A stretch of 42,238 nucleotides of DNA from Candidatus Contendibacter sp. (GTDB lineage Bacteria > Pseudomonadota > Gammaproteobacteria > Competibacterales > Competibacteraceae), in assembly GCA_029624765.1 (NCBI GenBank), contig JARSSO010000060.1, positions 1-42,238 of the forward strand, in the 5' to 3' direction. This document shows, piece after piece, positions 8,466-16,944 of the stretch. Position numbers and translations under genes: made by a program. The notes below the pieces were generated by a model. That model ran no database searches, was not told the DNA's origin, and was given only the letters and a program-made list of their open reading frames with translations. Within the stretch, counting starts at the first letter, position 1; each line of letters begins with the position of its first letter.

Positions 8466-10307
8466 TCACCCCTCCCCGCGCACGTCGAACTCGACCTTCC
8501 AGCTTGCCGCGCCGACGCGCGGCACCGCTTCCAGCCGCAAGGTGCCAACCTCGGTCACCGCCGCCCGCAGGCGCACCGGCACCACCTCGCCCGGCTGGCG
8601 ATCCTCGGCGGGCAGGGTCGCCTCGATCTCCTCCAGTTCCTCGACCTCGTCCGGCGTCCACTGGTCCAGCACCGCTCCCACATGGTCGGCGCGGCGCACC
8701 GAGGAGCCGAAGAAGCGGAACCGCACCGGCTCCCCGACCACCAGTCCCACTTCCTGCGGCGGCAATTCGGCCTGCGTCCCTTCCTCCATCCCGAACGGGG
8801 CGATGCACAGCGCCTCGATCGGCGGTTCCATCCCCGGCACCGCCGGCATGGCGCTTTCGACCCCGACATAGAACGACTTAGCGGTGCCGCCGCGAATCCG
8901 CACCCCGCGCCCGCGCCGCACGTAGCCGTAATAGGCCGCGCCGCGCGCCACCGCCAGGTCGAGATCGGCGCCTTCCAGCAGCCGGGCCGGCGGAGCGCCC
9001 TCGGCGTCCAGCCAGCCGTTCAAGACTTCCAAGGTCCGCGCCAGCAACGGCTGGGCCTTGAACACCCCGCCGTTGAACAGCACGGCGGTGGGATGCAGGA
9101 AGGTTGCATCGTCCGGTAACCGGTCCTCGAAACCGGCCAGATCGCGGGTCGCGTTCACTTGTCTAGCCAGAAACGCCGCCAGATGGCGAGGCATCGCCGC
9201 GTCCTGAGCGTAGGGCAGGCCGATCTTGGTCAAGGCCGCCCGCGCTCGACTGGCGGGCCGCGCCGCCGCCTCCACCACCGGAAAGAAACCCTCGACCAGA
9301 TTTTGGGTCACTTCCGCGCGGGTCATCTCGGTGCGCAGGGTGCCGCCGATCAGCTTGGAGCCTCGGCTCGGCACCACCACCGGTACGGCCTCGACCCTGG
9401 CGTCGCCCAGCAGGGTTTCCTTGGCGGCGCGGCAACCGTGGGTGAGCGCTTGCACCTGCCAGGGATCAAGCTGGGTTCCCTGCGCGGCCAGCTTGGCGCG
9501 AACCGCGTGGGCCAGTGCCAGGTCCATGTTGTCGCCGCCCAGCAGGATATGGTCGCCCACGGCCACCCGCACCAGGTCCAGCGAGCCGTCGCGCTCGGTC
9601 ACCGCGATCAGCGAGAAGTCGGCGGTGCCGCCGCCGAGGTCGATCACCAGGATGATGTCGCCGACCCGGACCTGCTTGCGCCACTCGCCCCGGCTGGCCA
9701 GAATCCAGTGATACAGCGCCGCCTGCGGTTCCTCCAGCAGCACCAGTTGGTTCAGTCCCGCCGCCGCCGCCGCCTCGGCGGTCAGTTCGCGGGCGGCCGG
9801 ATCGAAGGACGCCGGCACGGTCAGCACCACCTCCTGGTGGGTTAGCGGCGCGTCGGGGTGCTGGTGGTCCCAGGCGGCGCGTAGATGGGCCAGATAGCGC
9901 ATCGTGGCCTGCAATGGCGAGACCCGCGCCACTTCCTCCGGCGCTTCCACCGGCAGGATCGCCGCGCGCCGATCCACGCCGGGATGGCACAGCCAGCTCT
10001 TGGCGCTGGCCACCAGCCGAATTGGTGTGCGACCGCCCAGGGCGCGGGCCAGTTCGCCCACCACGAACGGCGGCGGCTCGCCCCAGGGCAGGACGCGGTC
10101 GTCGGGCTTCAATTCGTCGGGATGCGGCAGGTACAGGAACGAGGGCAGCATCGTCCGGTCTTCGATCGAACCCGGCGCGGTCAACTGCGGAATGGCCTCG
10201 ACTCCCTCGACCACGTCGTCGCGGTCGCTGGCGGCCAGGTCCACCGCCGCCATCACGCAATGCGTGGTGCCCAGATCGATGCCGACGGCGTAGCGGACCT
10301 CGCTCAT
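8466..10307 (-). CDS. Hsp70-family protein (Hsp70 A)
   Basis: The 613-residue protein begins MSEVRYAVGIDLGTTHCVMA and keeps the Hsp70 ATPase signatures: LVIDLGGGTADFSLIAV (phosphate 2), LLEEPQAALYHWIL (connect 1) and VLFNGGVFKAQPLL (adenosine loop). A short beta-rich end (RFRFFGSSVRRAD, VRLRAAVTEVGTLRLE) follows. It is close in sequence to the N-terminal 600 residues of Hsp70 B, which makes the two clear paralogues. The start ATG 10307 overlaps the DUF2760 stop by four bases (ATGA) and has GGAGG-type ribosome binding sequence upstream. The overlap and the shared neighbourhood suggest that DUF2760 and the two Hsp70s act together as a chaperone machine; clients are not known. Confidence 0.92.
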   Translation of the reverse strand: MSEVRYAVGIDLGTTHCVMAAVDLAASDRDDVVEGVEAIPQLTAPGSIEDRTMLPSFLYLPHPDELKPDDRVLPWGEPPPFVVGELARALGGRTPIRLVASAKSWLCHPGVDRRAAILPVEAPEEVARVSPLQATMRYLAHLRAAWDHQHPDAPLTHQEVVLTVPASFDPAARELTAEAAAAAGLNQLVLLEEPQAALYHWILASRGEWRKQVRVGDIILVIDLGGGTADFSLIAVTERDGSLDLVRVAVGDHILLGGDNMDLALAHAVRAKLAAQGTQLDPWQVQALTHGCRAAKETLLGDARVEAVPVVVPSRGSKLIGGTLRTEMTRAEVTQNLVEGFFPVVEAAARPASRARAALTKIGLPYAQDAAMPRHLAAFLARQVNATRDLAGFEDRLPDDATFLHPTAVLFNGGVFKAQPLLARTLEVLNGWLDAEGAPPARLLEGADLDLAVARGAAYYGYVRRGRGVRIRGGTAKSFYVGVESAMPAVPGMEPPIEALCIAPFGMEEGTQAELPPQEVGLVVGEPVRFRFFGSSVRRADHVGAVLDQWTPDEVEELEEIEATLPAEDRQPGEVVPVRLRAAVTEVGTLRLEAVPRVGAASWKVEFDVRGEG

Positions 10308-10855
10308 AGCTCCACCTCCGCCGGGGCCAGCACCCGGACATCGTGACCCTCCGCCAGCTTGGGCAACCGGATCTCGGTGACCCGCCAGCCCCGGTGGGTC
10401 AGCGTGCCGGTGAACGGCGGTTGGCCCACCACGTTGCCGGTCAACCGCACCGCCGCGGCGTCGAAGCCGGCCGCCAGCGTCAGCCGCGCGCCCTCGGCCT
10501 CGGTCCGCGCCGGTTCGATGGACAGATACTCGCGCAGCACCTTTTGACAACCTTCATGCACCACCCGCGCCGCGCCGCCGATCTCGGCGTCGGAATAGGC
10601 GCTGACATTCTCTTCCAGAAAGTCCACGAACCGCCCTTCCCGCTGCAACAGCGCCAGCAGTTGCAAGGCCGAATCCGGCGGTGCTTCCCGCAATGACGGC
10701 CTGGATTCGGCGACCGCCGGGGTGGCCGGCCCGACTCGCTCGCCCCGTTCCAGCCGCGACACCTCGGCCGCGAACCCGGCGTCGCCCAGAATCCGCCCGA
10801 GCGCGCGCAGCGCCAGGATCAGGCGGGTGAAGAAACTCGGATGTGAATCGCTCAT
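10304..10855 (-). CDS. DUF2760 family protein
   Basis: The 183-residue protein begins MSDSHPSFFTRLILALRALG and has the conserved DUF2760 core LQLLALLQREGRFVDFLEE, YSDAEIGGAARVVHEGCQKVL, FTGTLTHRGWRVTEIRLPKL. The C-terminus is VRVLAPAEVEL. The function of the domain is unknown, but it is known to sit directly before Hsp70-family genes, as here. The stop overlaps the Hsp70 A start (ATGA). I chose ATG 10855; a TTG two codons earlier (10861) is also possible, because GGAG lies five bases from the TTG and eleven from the ATG. It is the first gene of the long minus-strand run, so the operon promoter should lie in 10862-11092. Confidence 0.88.
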   Translation of the reverse strand: MSDSHPSFFTRLILALRALGRILGDAGFAAEVSRLERGERVGPATPAVAESRPSLREAPPDSALQLLALLQREGRFVDFLEENVSAYSDAEIGGAARVVHEGCQKVLREYLSIEPARTEAEGARLTLAAGFDAAAVRLTGNVVGQPPFTGTLTHRGWRVTEIRLPKLAEGHDVRVLAPAEVEL

Positions 10856-11092
10856 GATCAAGCCAACTCCAGTGAACCAAGCCGATAAAATTACTTATCC
10901 TACCATGCGCTCGCGTCGCGCCGAGGACAAGAAAACCATCCCCGACCAAGCTGAATTTGCCTTATCATGTGTTACTGGCGAAGGCCGGCGCGATCGGCCC
11001 GATTGATCCAGGCGGCGGCGCGAATCGTCCCGGCTCCGCGGCTGCCTCAACCCGCGCGAATATAGACGCGAGACCCCCTTAGGAGTGGCAAC

Positions 11093-11458
11093 ATGGCCCG
11101 TATATTGATCGTTGACGATTCGCCGACCCAGACGCTGAGTCTTAGCAAAATCGTCAAGAAACATGGACACGAAATCCTGACCGCCAAGGATGGTGTCGAG
11201 GGCGTCGAGGTCGCCAAGGCGGAATTGCCGGATCTCATCCTCATGGACGTGGTCATGCCCAATATCAATGGTTTTCAGGCCACCCGGCAAATTACCAAGA
11301 ACCCCTCCACCAGCCATATCCCGGTGATCATCGTCACGACCAAGGATCAGGAAACCGACCGAATCTGGGGCGCGCGGCAAGGCGCCAAGGGCTATGTCAC
11401 CAAGCCGGTGGATGAAGAGACGCTGATCGAAACGATCAAGAAATTCCTGGCCAAGTAG
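11093..11458 (+). CDS. pilH: Twitching-motility response regulator PilH
   Basis: The 121-residue single receiver domain starts MARILIVDDSPTQT, has the acidic pair D9/D10, the phospho-acceptor Asp52 in LILMDVVMPN, the switch Thr in VTTKDQETDRIWG and Lys in VTKPVDEET. The stretch FQATRQITK and the DQETD(R/K)(I/V)WG block are hallmarks of PilH, the CheY-like regulator of the Pil-Chp chemosensory system that controls type IV pilus retraction. There is no output domain. AGGAG seven bases before the ATG supports the start. The usual neighbours pilG, pilI, pilJ and chpA are not in the window, so this is a stand-alone copy. It diverges from the DUF2760 operon. Confidence 0.85.
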   Translation: MARILIVDDSPTQTLSLSKIVKKHGHEILTAKDGVEGVEVAKAELPDLILMDVVMPNINGFQATRQITKNPSTSHIPVIIVTTKDQETDRIWGARQGAKGYVTKPVDEETLIETIKKFLAK

Positions 11459-11495
11459 GCCGTCGCCAACCCGCGCCCGTCACCGCCGCGCCCGC

Positions 11496-12122
11496 TCAGC
11501 CTCCACGAAATCGGGCGCGACCGCCCGCCAACGCCGCCAGCGCCGCGTGAATTTCGCGCAGCCGCTGACCGTCACCCCCCCGATCGGGATGGTGGCGCAT
11601 CGCCAGCCGCCGGTATTGCCGCCGGATGGCGGTCGCATCCACTGGATCCCGCAGATCCAGCACCACCAGCGCCGCCTGTCGTCGTTCGCCCGCCCGACGG
11701 GCCGCGTGGAATTGGCGCAACCACTCGCCCACCTCGGCGGCGGTCACGGCCGTCAACCGCCGCAAATCAGCGTACCAGTGGGCCAGATCGAGCCAGCCCG
11801 TGGCGAGCGCCGCGTTCCTCTCGTCAGGGCCGGCGGATCCCACCGGTTCCAGCACGATGCGCAGCGGATCGATGGCCAGACGGCCGCGCCGCTCGCGCGC
11901 CAGCCGGTCGCGCAGCCGGTACAAGACGTGAAACAGCAGGTAGTGACCCTGGAACAGGCTGAGTGGTTCGCGTGGGTCGAACCCGGCGAACAGCGGCTGT
12001 TCCCGGCGCAGGATTTTCAGCAGTTCGTGCTCGCCGATCCCGGCGGGATGGGCGATCAACAGTTCCTCCAGTTGCGTTTCCAGGGCGTCCAGCGCGGCCG
12101 GTGAGGGGATGACGTCGTTCAT
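11496..12122 (-). CDS. DnaJ-related J-domain protein
   Basis: The 208-residue protein begins MNDVIPSPAALDALETQLE and has a DNAJ-related N-terminal region (LLIAHPAGIGEHELLKILR, LFQGHYLLFHVLYRLRDRL). It ends in a J-domain: ATAIRRQYRRLAMRHHPDRG with the essential HPD tripeptide, then GDGQRLREIHAALAAL. J-proteins stimulate Hsp70 ATPase, and with two unusual Hsp70 genes within 10 kb it may serve them; that link is inference. The ATG at 12122 overlaps the stop of the anti-sigma-like gene by four bases (ATGA), so the three genes from 13344 to 11496 form one operon. A longer frame to 12758 is only a shadow of the upstream gene. Confidence 0.82.
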   Translation of the reverse strand: MNDVIPSPAALDALETQLEELLIAHPAGIGEHELLKILRREQPLFAGFDPREPLSLFQGHYLLFHVLYRLRDRLARERRGRLAIDPLRIVLEPVGSAGPDERNAALATGWLDLAHWYADLRRLTAVTAAEVGEWLRQFHAARRAGERRQAALVVLDLRDPVDATAIRRQYRRLAMRHHPDRGGDGQRLREIHAALAALAGGRARFRGG

Positions 12123-12781
12123 CGCGGCGGTTCCGCTTCGTTCGACGGTTCGTGGGGATAGCGCCGCCGAAACTCCGCCAGCCGGGCTTCGGCCTCGGCG
12201 TGCCGGCCCTGACGGCGCAGCTCGGCGATTTCGGCCCGCCACGCCGCCGGCGAACGTCGCGTCGTCGCGTCGTGAAGAACCGCCTTGTCCTCGCTTGGTG
12301 GTAGCGGCTCCGCCAGCCGCGAAGCCGGCGTCGACGGCCGCGCCGGGGCGGACGACGCGGGAACCGGCGGTGGCGACGGTGGCGACGCGGCGGGCATGGA
12401 CCGGGCGGATGGAGCGATTTCGGCCCTTGCGGCGTCCAGTTTGGCGGCCGGTTGCGCCGGGGCGCGCAAGGCTTGCTCCTCCAGCGCGGCCGGCTTCCCG
12501 CCCAGCTCGCCGACCGGCGGCAACCAGCGCAATAACCCCACCGTCAGCGCCACTGTCGCCGCCAGGGCCACCGGCGCTCCCCAGAATCGGAATCCCCGCC
12601 GGCGGGGCAACGGAATCGACGGGGTCGAGCGCGGTTCCGCCGCCGTTCGCGCCGCCGCCAGAATGCGCTGATCCAGCCAGGCGGGCGGATCGGCGGCGCG
12701 CGTCGCGCGGTAAAGTTCGGACAGGCGCTCGTCGCGGACTTCGTCCGGTTCGTTCCATTCGCCGGGGCGAGGATCGTTCAT
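12119..12781 (-). CDS. Anti-sigma-factor-like single-pass membrane protein
   Basis: The 220-residue protein starts MNDPRPGEWNEPDEVRDERL, has a soluble N-terminal region of about 70 residues, one membrane span (VALAATVALTVGLLRW, about residues 75-95), then a long Pro/Ala-rich linker. A C-terminal helical part rich in charged residues closes it (AEIAELRRQGRHAEAEARLAEFRRR). The position directly after an ECF sigma factor with an ATGA overlap, and the membrane topology, point to an anti-sigma factor. No zinc-binding anti-sigma motif (HXXXCXXC) is seen, so the family is not certain. The C-terminal segment could sense a periplasmic signal. The gene overlaps the next J-domain gene by four bases. Confidence 0.7.
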   Translation of the reverse strand: MNDPRPGEWNEPDEVRDERLSELYRATRAADPPAWLDQRILAAARTAAEPRSTPSIPLPRRRGFRFWGAPVALAATVALTVGLLRWLPPVGELGGKPAALEEQALRAPAQPAAKLDAARAEIAPSARSMPAASPPSPPPVPASSAPARPSTPASRLAEPLPPSEDKAVLHDATTRRSPAAWRAEIAELRRQGRHAEAEARLAEFRRRYPHEPSNEAEPPR

Positions 12782-13344
12782 GGCGTTCCTCCCAGACCGC
12801 GCCGCAACCGGGCCAGCGCGTAACGCAAACGGCTCTTGACGGTTTCCCGGCCGGTCCCGGTGGCCTGGGCGATGGCCTCCAGCGACAATCCGGCTTCCTC
12901 CCTGAGCAAGAACGCCTCGCGCTGGGCTTCCGGCAGTTCCGTCAGCAGGTGCAACAGGCGCTCGGCTTGCTGGCGGCGGGTTTCCTGGTTCTCCGGCTGG
13001 GTTTCCGCCGGAGCCGGAACCTCGGTCCATTCCGGACAGTCATCGGCGTAGGAGGCCGGCGGGCGGCGCGCGTCGGCGCGGTAGTGGTCGATCAGCCGGT
13101 TATGCGCCAGCCGGTAGAGCCAGGTGGTGAATCTGGCTTGGGGGACATAACCGGTCCGGGCGGCGATCAGTTTCAGCCACACGTCCTGGAACAGTTCCTC
13201 GGCCACCGCCGGCTGGCCGCACTGGCGCAGCAGATAGCGGTACAACGGTCCCTTGTGCCGGGCGTACAGCCGGGCGAAGGCGTCGGCATCGCCCGCGCCG
13301 TAGCGCAGCATCAGGTTCTCGTCGGCATCGTCGTCGGTCGGCAT
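12778..13344 (-). CDS. ECF-type RNA polymerase sigma factor
   Basis: The 188-residue protein begins MPTDDDADENLMLRYGAGDA. Region 2 is FARLYARHKGPLYRYLLRQC through LFQDVWLKLIAARTGY and FTTWLYRLAHNRLIDHYRA. Region 4 is LLTELPEAQREAFLLREEAG and LSLEAIAQATGTGRETVKSR, a helix-turn-helix. This is a normal ECF sigma length. Its stop overlaps the start of the anti-sigma-like gene (ATGA), which indicates co-regulation. The start ATG 13344 was chosen from the protein alignment. A longer open frame upstream reads through a GCAAGGC tandem repeat and is not convincing. Confidence 0.9.
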   Translation of the reverse strand: MPTDDDADENLMLRYGAGDADAFARLYARHKGPLYRYLLRQCGQPAVAEELFQDVWLKLIAARTGYVPQARFTTWLYRLAHNRLIDHYRADARRPPASYADDCPEWTEVPAPAETQPENQETRRQQAERLLHLLTELPEAQREAFLLREEAGLSLEAIAQATGTGRETVKSRLRYALARLRRGLGGTP

Positions 13345-13370
13345 GAAGCCGTAAGGTAAAGGCGCCAGAC

Positions 13371-13398
13371 GCAAGGCGCAAGGCGCAAGGCGCAAGGC
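13371..13398. repeat. Short tandem repeat, four copies of GCAAGGC
   Basis: Four perfect copies of the heptamer GCAAGGC lie between the vWA lipoprotein stop (13455) and the ECF sigma start (13344), about 30 bases upstream of that start. The unit number could vary by slippage and might alter the sigma factor leader; no function is shown by the sequence. Confidence 0.8.
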
Positions 13399-13454
13399 GA
13401 TCTTCCAAATCCTGATAACCGGCGGCCTTTGCTCTTTCGCCCTTGACCTTCGCT

Positions 13455-15245
13455 TCAACGCACCATCTGCCCCGATTCTCCACCCTGGCCGGGATCGAGC
13501 GACTTGGCCAGTCCGACCAGAGTCAGGAATTCGCCGCGATAGCCATGGGGATCGGGGTCGCGCGCCGCGCGGACCAGCGCCAGCACGTCGTCGTAACCGA
13601 ACCGGCCGGTATAGCGACCGCCGCGCAAGATCTGGCCGAAACCGGCCACGGCCGCCGCGAAGCGGAACCGCTCGCTGGTTTCCCTGGCGTCCCCGACCGC
13701 CGACTGACGGCGGATCGGCCATTCCAGCAACTGGCTGACATCGCTGTCCGGCTGCTTGTAGCGCAGTCGCAGGAACGCGATTTCGTCGCCGCGCGGTTCG
13801 GCGGTTTCGACCGGTTTGCCGTAGCGCAGCGGTTCGGTCAGGTTGCCGCCGCTACCCTTGAGCGCGATTTCATACAGCGCCGTGACGGTATGGCCCGCGC
13901 CGATGTCGCCGGCGTCCACCGCGTCGTTGTTGAAATCCTCGCGGCGCAGCACCCGGTTTTCGTAGCCGATCAGTCGGTATTCCTCGACCACGGCCGGATT
14001 GAATTCGATCTGAATCTTCACGTCCTTGGCGATGGTCAGCAGGGTGGCGCTCATCTGCTCGACCAGGGCCTTGTTCGCTTCCCGGAGGGTGTCGATGTAG
14101 GCGTAATTGCCGTTGCCGGCGTCGGCCAGTTGTTCCATCAACCGGTCGTTGTAGTTGCCGGTCCCGAAGCCGAGCGTGGTCAGGGCCACCCCGCTCTTGC
14201 GCTGGGTTTCCACCAGGTTCTTCAACGCCTCGAAGTTCACCGTGCCGACGTTGAAATCGCCGTCGGTGGCCAGGATCACCCGGTTGACCCCACCCTCGAC
14301 GAAGCCCTCGCGGGCCAGGTTGTAGGCCAGTTGAATGCCGGCCCCGCCGTTGGTGGAGCCGCCGGCGCTCAGTCGATCCAGCGCCGCTTCGATCTTGGCC
14401 TTCTGGCTGCCCGGCGTGGGTTCCAGCACCAGGCCTGCCGCGCCGGCGTAGACCGCGATGGCGACCTTGTCCTCGGGCCGCAACTGCCGGGCCAGCAGTT
14501 TCAGCGCCGGTTTGAGCAGGTCCAGCTTGTCGGGCGCGTTCATCGAGCCGGACACGTCAACCAGAAACACCAGATTGGCCGGTGGCAACCGGGTTTTCGG
14601 CACTTCGTAGCCCTTGATCCCCACCGCCAGCAACAGGGTTTTCGGATTCCACGGCGTCGGGGCCAGTTCGGTGCTGACCCGGAACGGCGGCTGGCGGCTG
14701 TCTGGCGGTGGATAGTCGTAATCGAAATAGTTGATCAGCTCCTCGACCCGGACGGCGTCGCGCGGCGGCAGCCGACCGGCGTTGAGAAAGCGGCGGACAT
14801 TGGCGTAGGCGCCGGTGTCCACGTCGATGCTGAAGGTGGAAACCGGTTGCTCGGCGGCGCGCTTGACCGGGTTTTCCTCCTGAGGGGCGTACTGCTCGCG
14901 GTCGGTCGGTTCGCTGGCGAGGCGCAACGAGTCCAGCGTTCCACCCGATGGTGAGGCGGTCTGTTGAGGCGAGTGGCTTAACGCCAGGTCAGCCGCCTTG
15001 ATGGCGGGGCGCGCTGGGGATTCGGCAACCGGCGCCGGGCTCATGGGCGGGGGAGGTGGCGCTATCGCCTGGGGCGGCGGGAGGGATTCTGACCGGACGG
15101 CGTCCGGTTTCGCGCGCTGGGCTTCCTCGGTGGCGATGGTTTTGCCCGCGATGGGTGAACTGGCGGGCGCGTCGCCGCGCGAGCAACCGGCCAGCCACGC
15201 GATCAGAACGAGCGCGCACAGCGGTAACCAAAGGGATCGATTCAT
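13455..15245 (-). CDS. YfbK-like lipoprotein with von Willebrand factor A domain
   Basis: The 596-residue protein has a lipoprotein signal (LVLIAWLAGC, lipidated Cys21), a Pro-rich linker, and a vWF_N region (STFSIDVDTGAYANVRRFL, RVEELINYFDYDYP). A vWA domain with MIDAS motif DVSGSMN near residue 231 and LATDGDFNVG follows. The C-terminal DUF3520-type region is YEIALKGSGG and EIAFLRLRYKQP to the end. This is the organisation and length of E. coli YfbK. The family sits in the cell envelope and binds metal through MIDAS; its role is unknown. It lies about 110 bases before the ECF sigma gene on the same strand and may share regulation. The start ATG is 15245. Confidence 0.9.
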   Translation of the reverse strand: MNRSLWLPLCALVLIAWLAGCSRGDAPASSPIAGKTIATEEAQRAKPDAVRSESLPPPQAIAPPPPPMSPAPVAESPARPAIKAADLALSHSPQQTASPSGGTLDSLRLASEPTDREQYAPQEENPVKRAAEQPVSTFSIDVDTGAYANVRRFLNAGRLPPRDAVRVEELINYFDYDYPPPDSRQPPFRVSTELAPTPWNPKTLLLAVGIKGYEVPKTRLPPANLVFLVDVSGSMNAPDKLDLLKPALKLLARQLRPEDKVAIAVYAGAAGLVLEPTPGSQKAKIEAALDRLSAGGSTNGGAGIQLAYNLAREGFVEGGVNRVILATDGDFNVGTVNFEALKNLVETQRKSGVALTTLGFGTGNYNDRLMEQLADAGNGNYAYIDTLREANKALVEQMSATLLTIAKDVKIQIEFNPAVVEEYRLIGYENRVLRREDFNNDAVDAGDIGAGHTVTALYEIALKGSGGNLTEPLRYGKPVETAEPRGDEIAFLRLRYKQPDSDVSQLLEWPIRRQSAVGDARETSERFRFAAAVAGFGQILRGGRYTGRFGYDDVLALVRAARDPDPHGYRGEFLTLVGLAKSLDPGQGGESGQMVR

Positions 15246-15412
15246 GAGGGGTCCTCCTCGCGGGTTGGGAATTCAGGGTTATCAACGTCGCCGAATCGAG
15301 AATGGGGTTAAGACGCGCGTTCGCCGCCGGTCGCCGTCGCTACCTTGCCGTTCGCGCCAGTCTGGCCCATTATCAACAATAATTATCCCGGAACTTTAAT
15401 TCAGGACCCGCC

Positions 15413-16375
15413 ATGACCCCCGTGGAAACGCCCCAAATTCCCGGCTACCGCATCGAGAAGATCATTGGCAGAAGCGCCATGTCCAGTGTTTATCTGGCGA
15501 TCCAGGAATCGTTGGATCGGCGCGTGGCGCTCAAGGTGCTGTCTCTCAGTCTGGCCGTCGATCCCGCCTTCAACAAGCGTTTCATCAAGGAGGGCAAGAT
15601 CATCGCCAAGCTGGCCCACCCGCATATCGTCACCATCTACGATACCGGCGTGCATCAGGATTATTCCTACATCGCGATGGAGTATCTGGAAGCCGGCACG
15701 CTGAAGGAGCGGATCAAGCAGGGACTGAGCCCGGAGCAGGCGGTCAAGATTCTGGTTCAGATCGCCCAGGCGCTCGGTTACGCCCACCGCCAGAATTGCG
15801 TCCATCGCGACATCAAGCCGGCCAACATCCTGTTTCGCGACCCGGAGACCGCGGTGCTGTCGGATTTCGGCATCGCCAAGAATCTGGAGGACAAGACCCA
15901 GTTGACCGCCGCCGGGTGGCGGATCGGCACGCCCAACTACATGAGTCCGGAACAGGCGCTGGGCAAGCCCGTCGACGCGCGCTGCGACCTGTACAGCCTG
16001 GGCGTGGTGTTCTACGAGGCGCTGACCGGCAGCCGGCCCTACAAGGGCGCCGATGCGTTCGAGACGGCGCTGATGCACGTCAAGGAGCCGATTCCGACTC
16101 TGCCGGAGCCGTTGCGCCAATTCCAACCGATCATCAATCGGTTGTTGGCCAAGACGCCGGAAGCGCGATTCGCCAACGCCGAGGAACTGGCGCGGGTGGT
16201 TCAAAACCGGGTCTCTGGCAAGAAGGGGGGCGGAACCGGGCGGCGGCGGTCGCCCTGGCTGGTCGCGGCGCTGCTGGCCGCCGTGCTGATTGGCCTGGTC
16301 GCGGCGCTGGCCTGGCGGTATTGGCCGACCACCGGCCACGCGCCGCCGATTCAGACGCCGATCCAGCCGCGCTAG
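15413..16375 (+). CDS. Membrane-anchored Ser/Thr protein kinase with degenerate glycine loop
   Basis: The 320-residue protein has a Hanks-type kinase domain (about residues 11-265), a basic linker and one C-terminal membrane span (WLVAALLAAVLIGLVAALAW, about 280-300), ending in a short Pro-rich tail outside. Catalytic motifs are present: VALK (Lys41), HRDIKPANI near 134, DFG near 155 and TPNYMSPEQAL in the activation segment. The glycine loop is unusual: IGRSAMSSVY replaces the common GRGGMGVVY, so two of three glycines are serines. ATP binding may be altered, but the catalytic residues suggest an active enzyme. AGGA six bases before ATG 15413 supports the start. It diverges from the vWA lipoprotein gene across 167 bases. 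Confidence 0.92.
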   Translation: MTPVETPQIPGYRIEKIIGRSAMSSVYLAIQESLDRRVALKVLSLSLAVDPAFNKRFIKEGKIIAKLAHPHIVTIYDTGVHQDYSYIAMEYLEAGTLKERIKQGLSPEQAVKILVQIAQALGYAHRQNCVHRDIKPANILFRDPETAVLSDFGIAKNLEDKTQLTAAGWRIGTPNYMSPEQALGKPVDARCDLYSLGVVFYEALTGSRPYKGADAFETALMHVKEPIPTLPEPLRQFQPIINRLLAKTPEARFANAEELARVVQNRVSGKKGGGTGRRRSPWLVAALLAAVLIGLVAALAWRYWPTTGHAPPIQTPIQPR

Positions 16376-16384
16376 CGCCGCCGC

Positions 16385-16789
16385 TCAATAGGTCATGCAG
16401 GCGGCGTTGAGAATGCCGATGGCCAGCGACAGCGCGCCGAGGAATACCCCGGTCGCCACCTGACCGGCGGGAATGGCCCGGGCCAGATCGGGCAGCAGCA
16501 GGCGGCCTACTCCATAGGCCAGCAGTTGGATGACCAGGGCGATCAGACCCCAAACCGCCATGTCCAGCAAACCGACGCTGTGGGCGATGGCGCTGGCCAG
16601 CGGCAGCACGAAGCCGAGAATGGCCCCGCCCAGACTGACCGCCGCCGCCGTGTTGCCCTCCCGGATCAGGGCGATTTCGCGGTAGGGGGTGATCAGGATG
16701 TACGCCGCCAGGAACAGCAGCAACAGGCTGATGGCGGTGGCGAAATAAAACAGGAACGACGGCAGGCCAGCCAGGGATTGGGTCAACAT
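16385..16789 (-). CDS. DUF350 family membrane protein
   Basis: The 134-residue protein is almost all membrane helix. Four spans can be seen: FLFYFATAISLLLLFLAAYI, AVSLGGAILGFVLPLASAI, LLDMAVWGLIALVIQLLAYG and VATGVFLGALSLAIGILNA. The pattern YILITPYREIALIREGNTAAA between spans one and two is typical of DUF350 (YjfL-like). Function is unknown; the family is often near envelope-stress and kinase genes. AAGGA with eight bases to ATG 16789 fixes the start; the longer frame to 16897 is not supported. It is convergent with the kinase gene, with only nine bases between their stops. Confidence 0.85.
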   Translation of the reverse strand: MLTQSLAGLPSFLFYFATAISLLLLFLAAYILITPYREIALIREGNTAAAVSLGGAILGFVLPLASAIAHSVGLLDMAVWGLIALVIQLLAYGVGRLLLPDLARAIPAGQVATGVFLGALSLAIGILNAACMTY

Positions 16790-16944
16790 GGGCGGATTCC
16801 TTGGAAGTCGGGCGGATGGCGGGGAAAGGATAGCCGAATCGCCCGGCGCGGGTAGTGGCGAACCGTATCCCTCCCGTTTCTCGTCACCAAGACCCACGGA
16901 CGTTTGATACGCTTGGTTGATCCGCCCATTCCCGGAGTCGCGCC

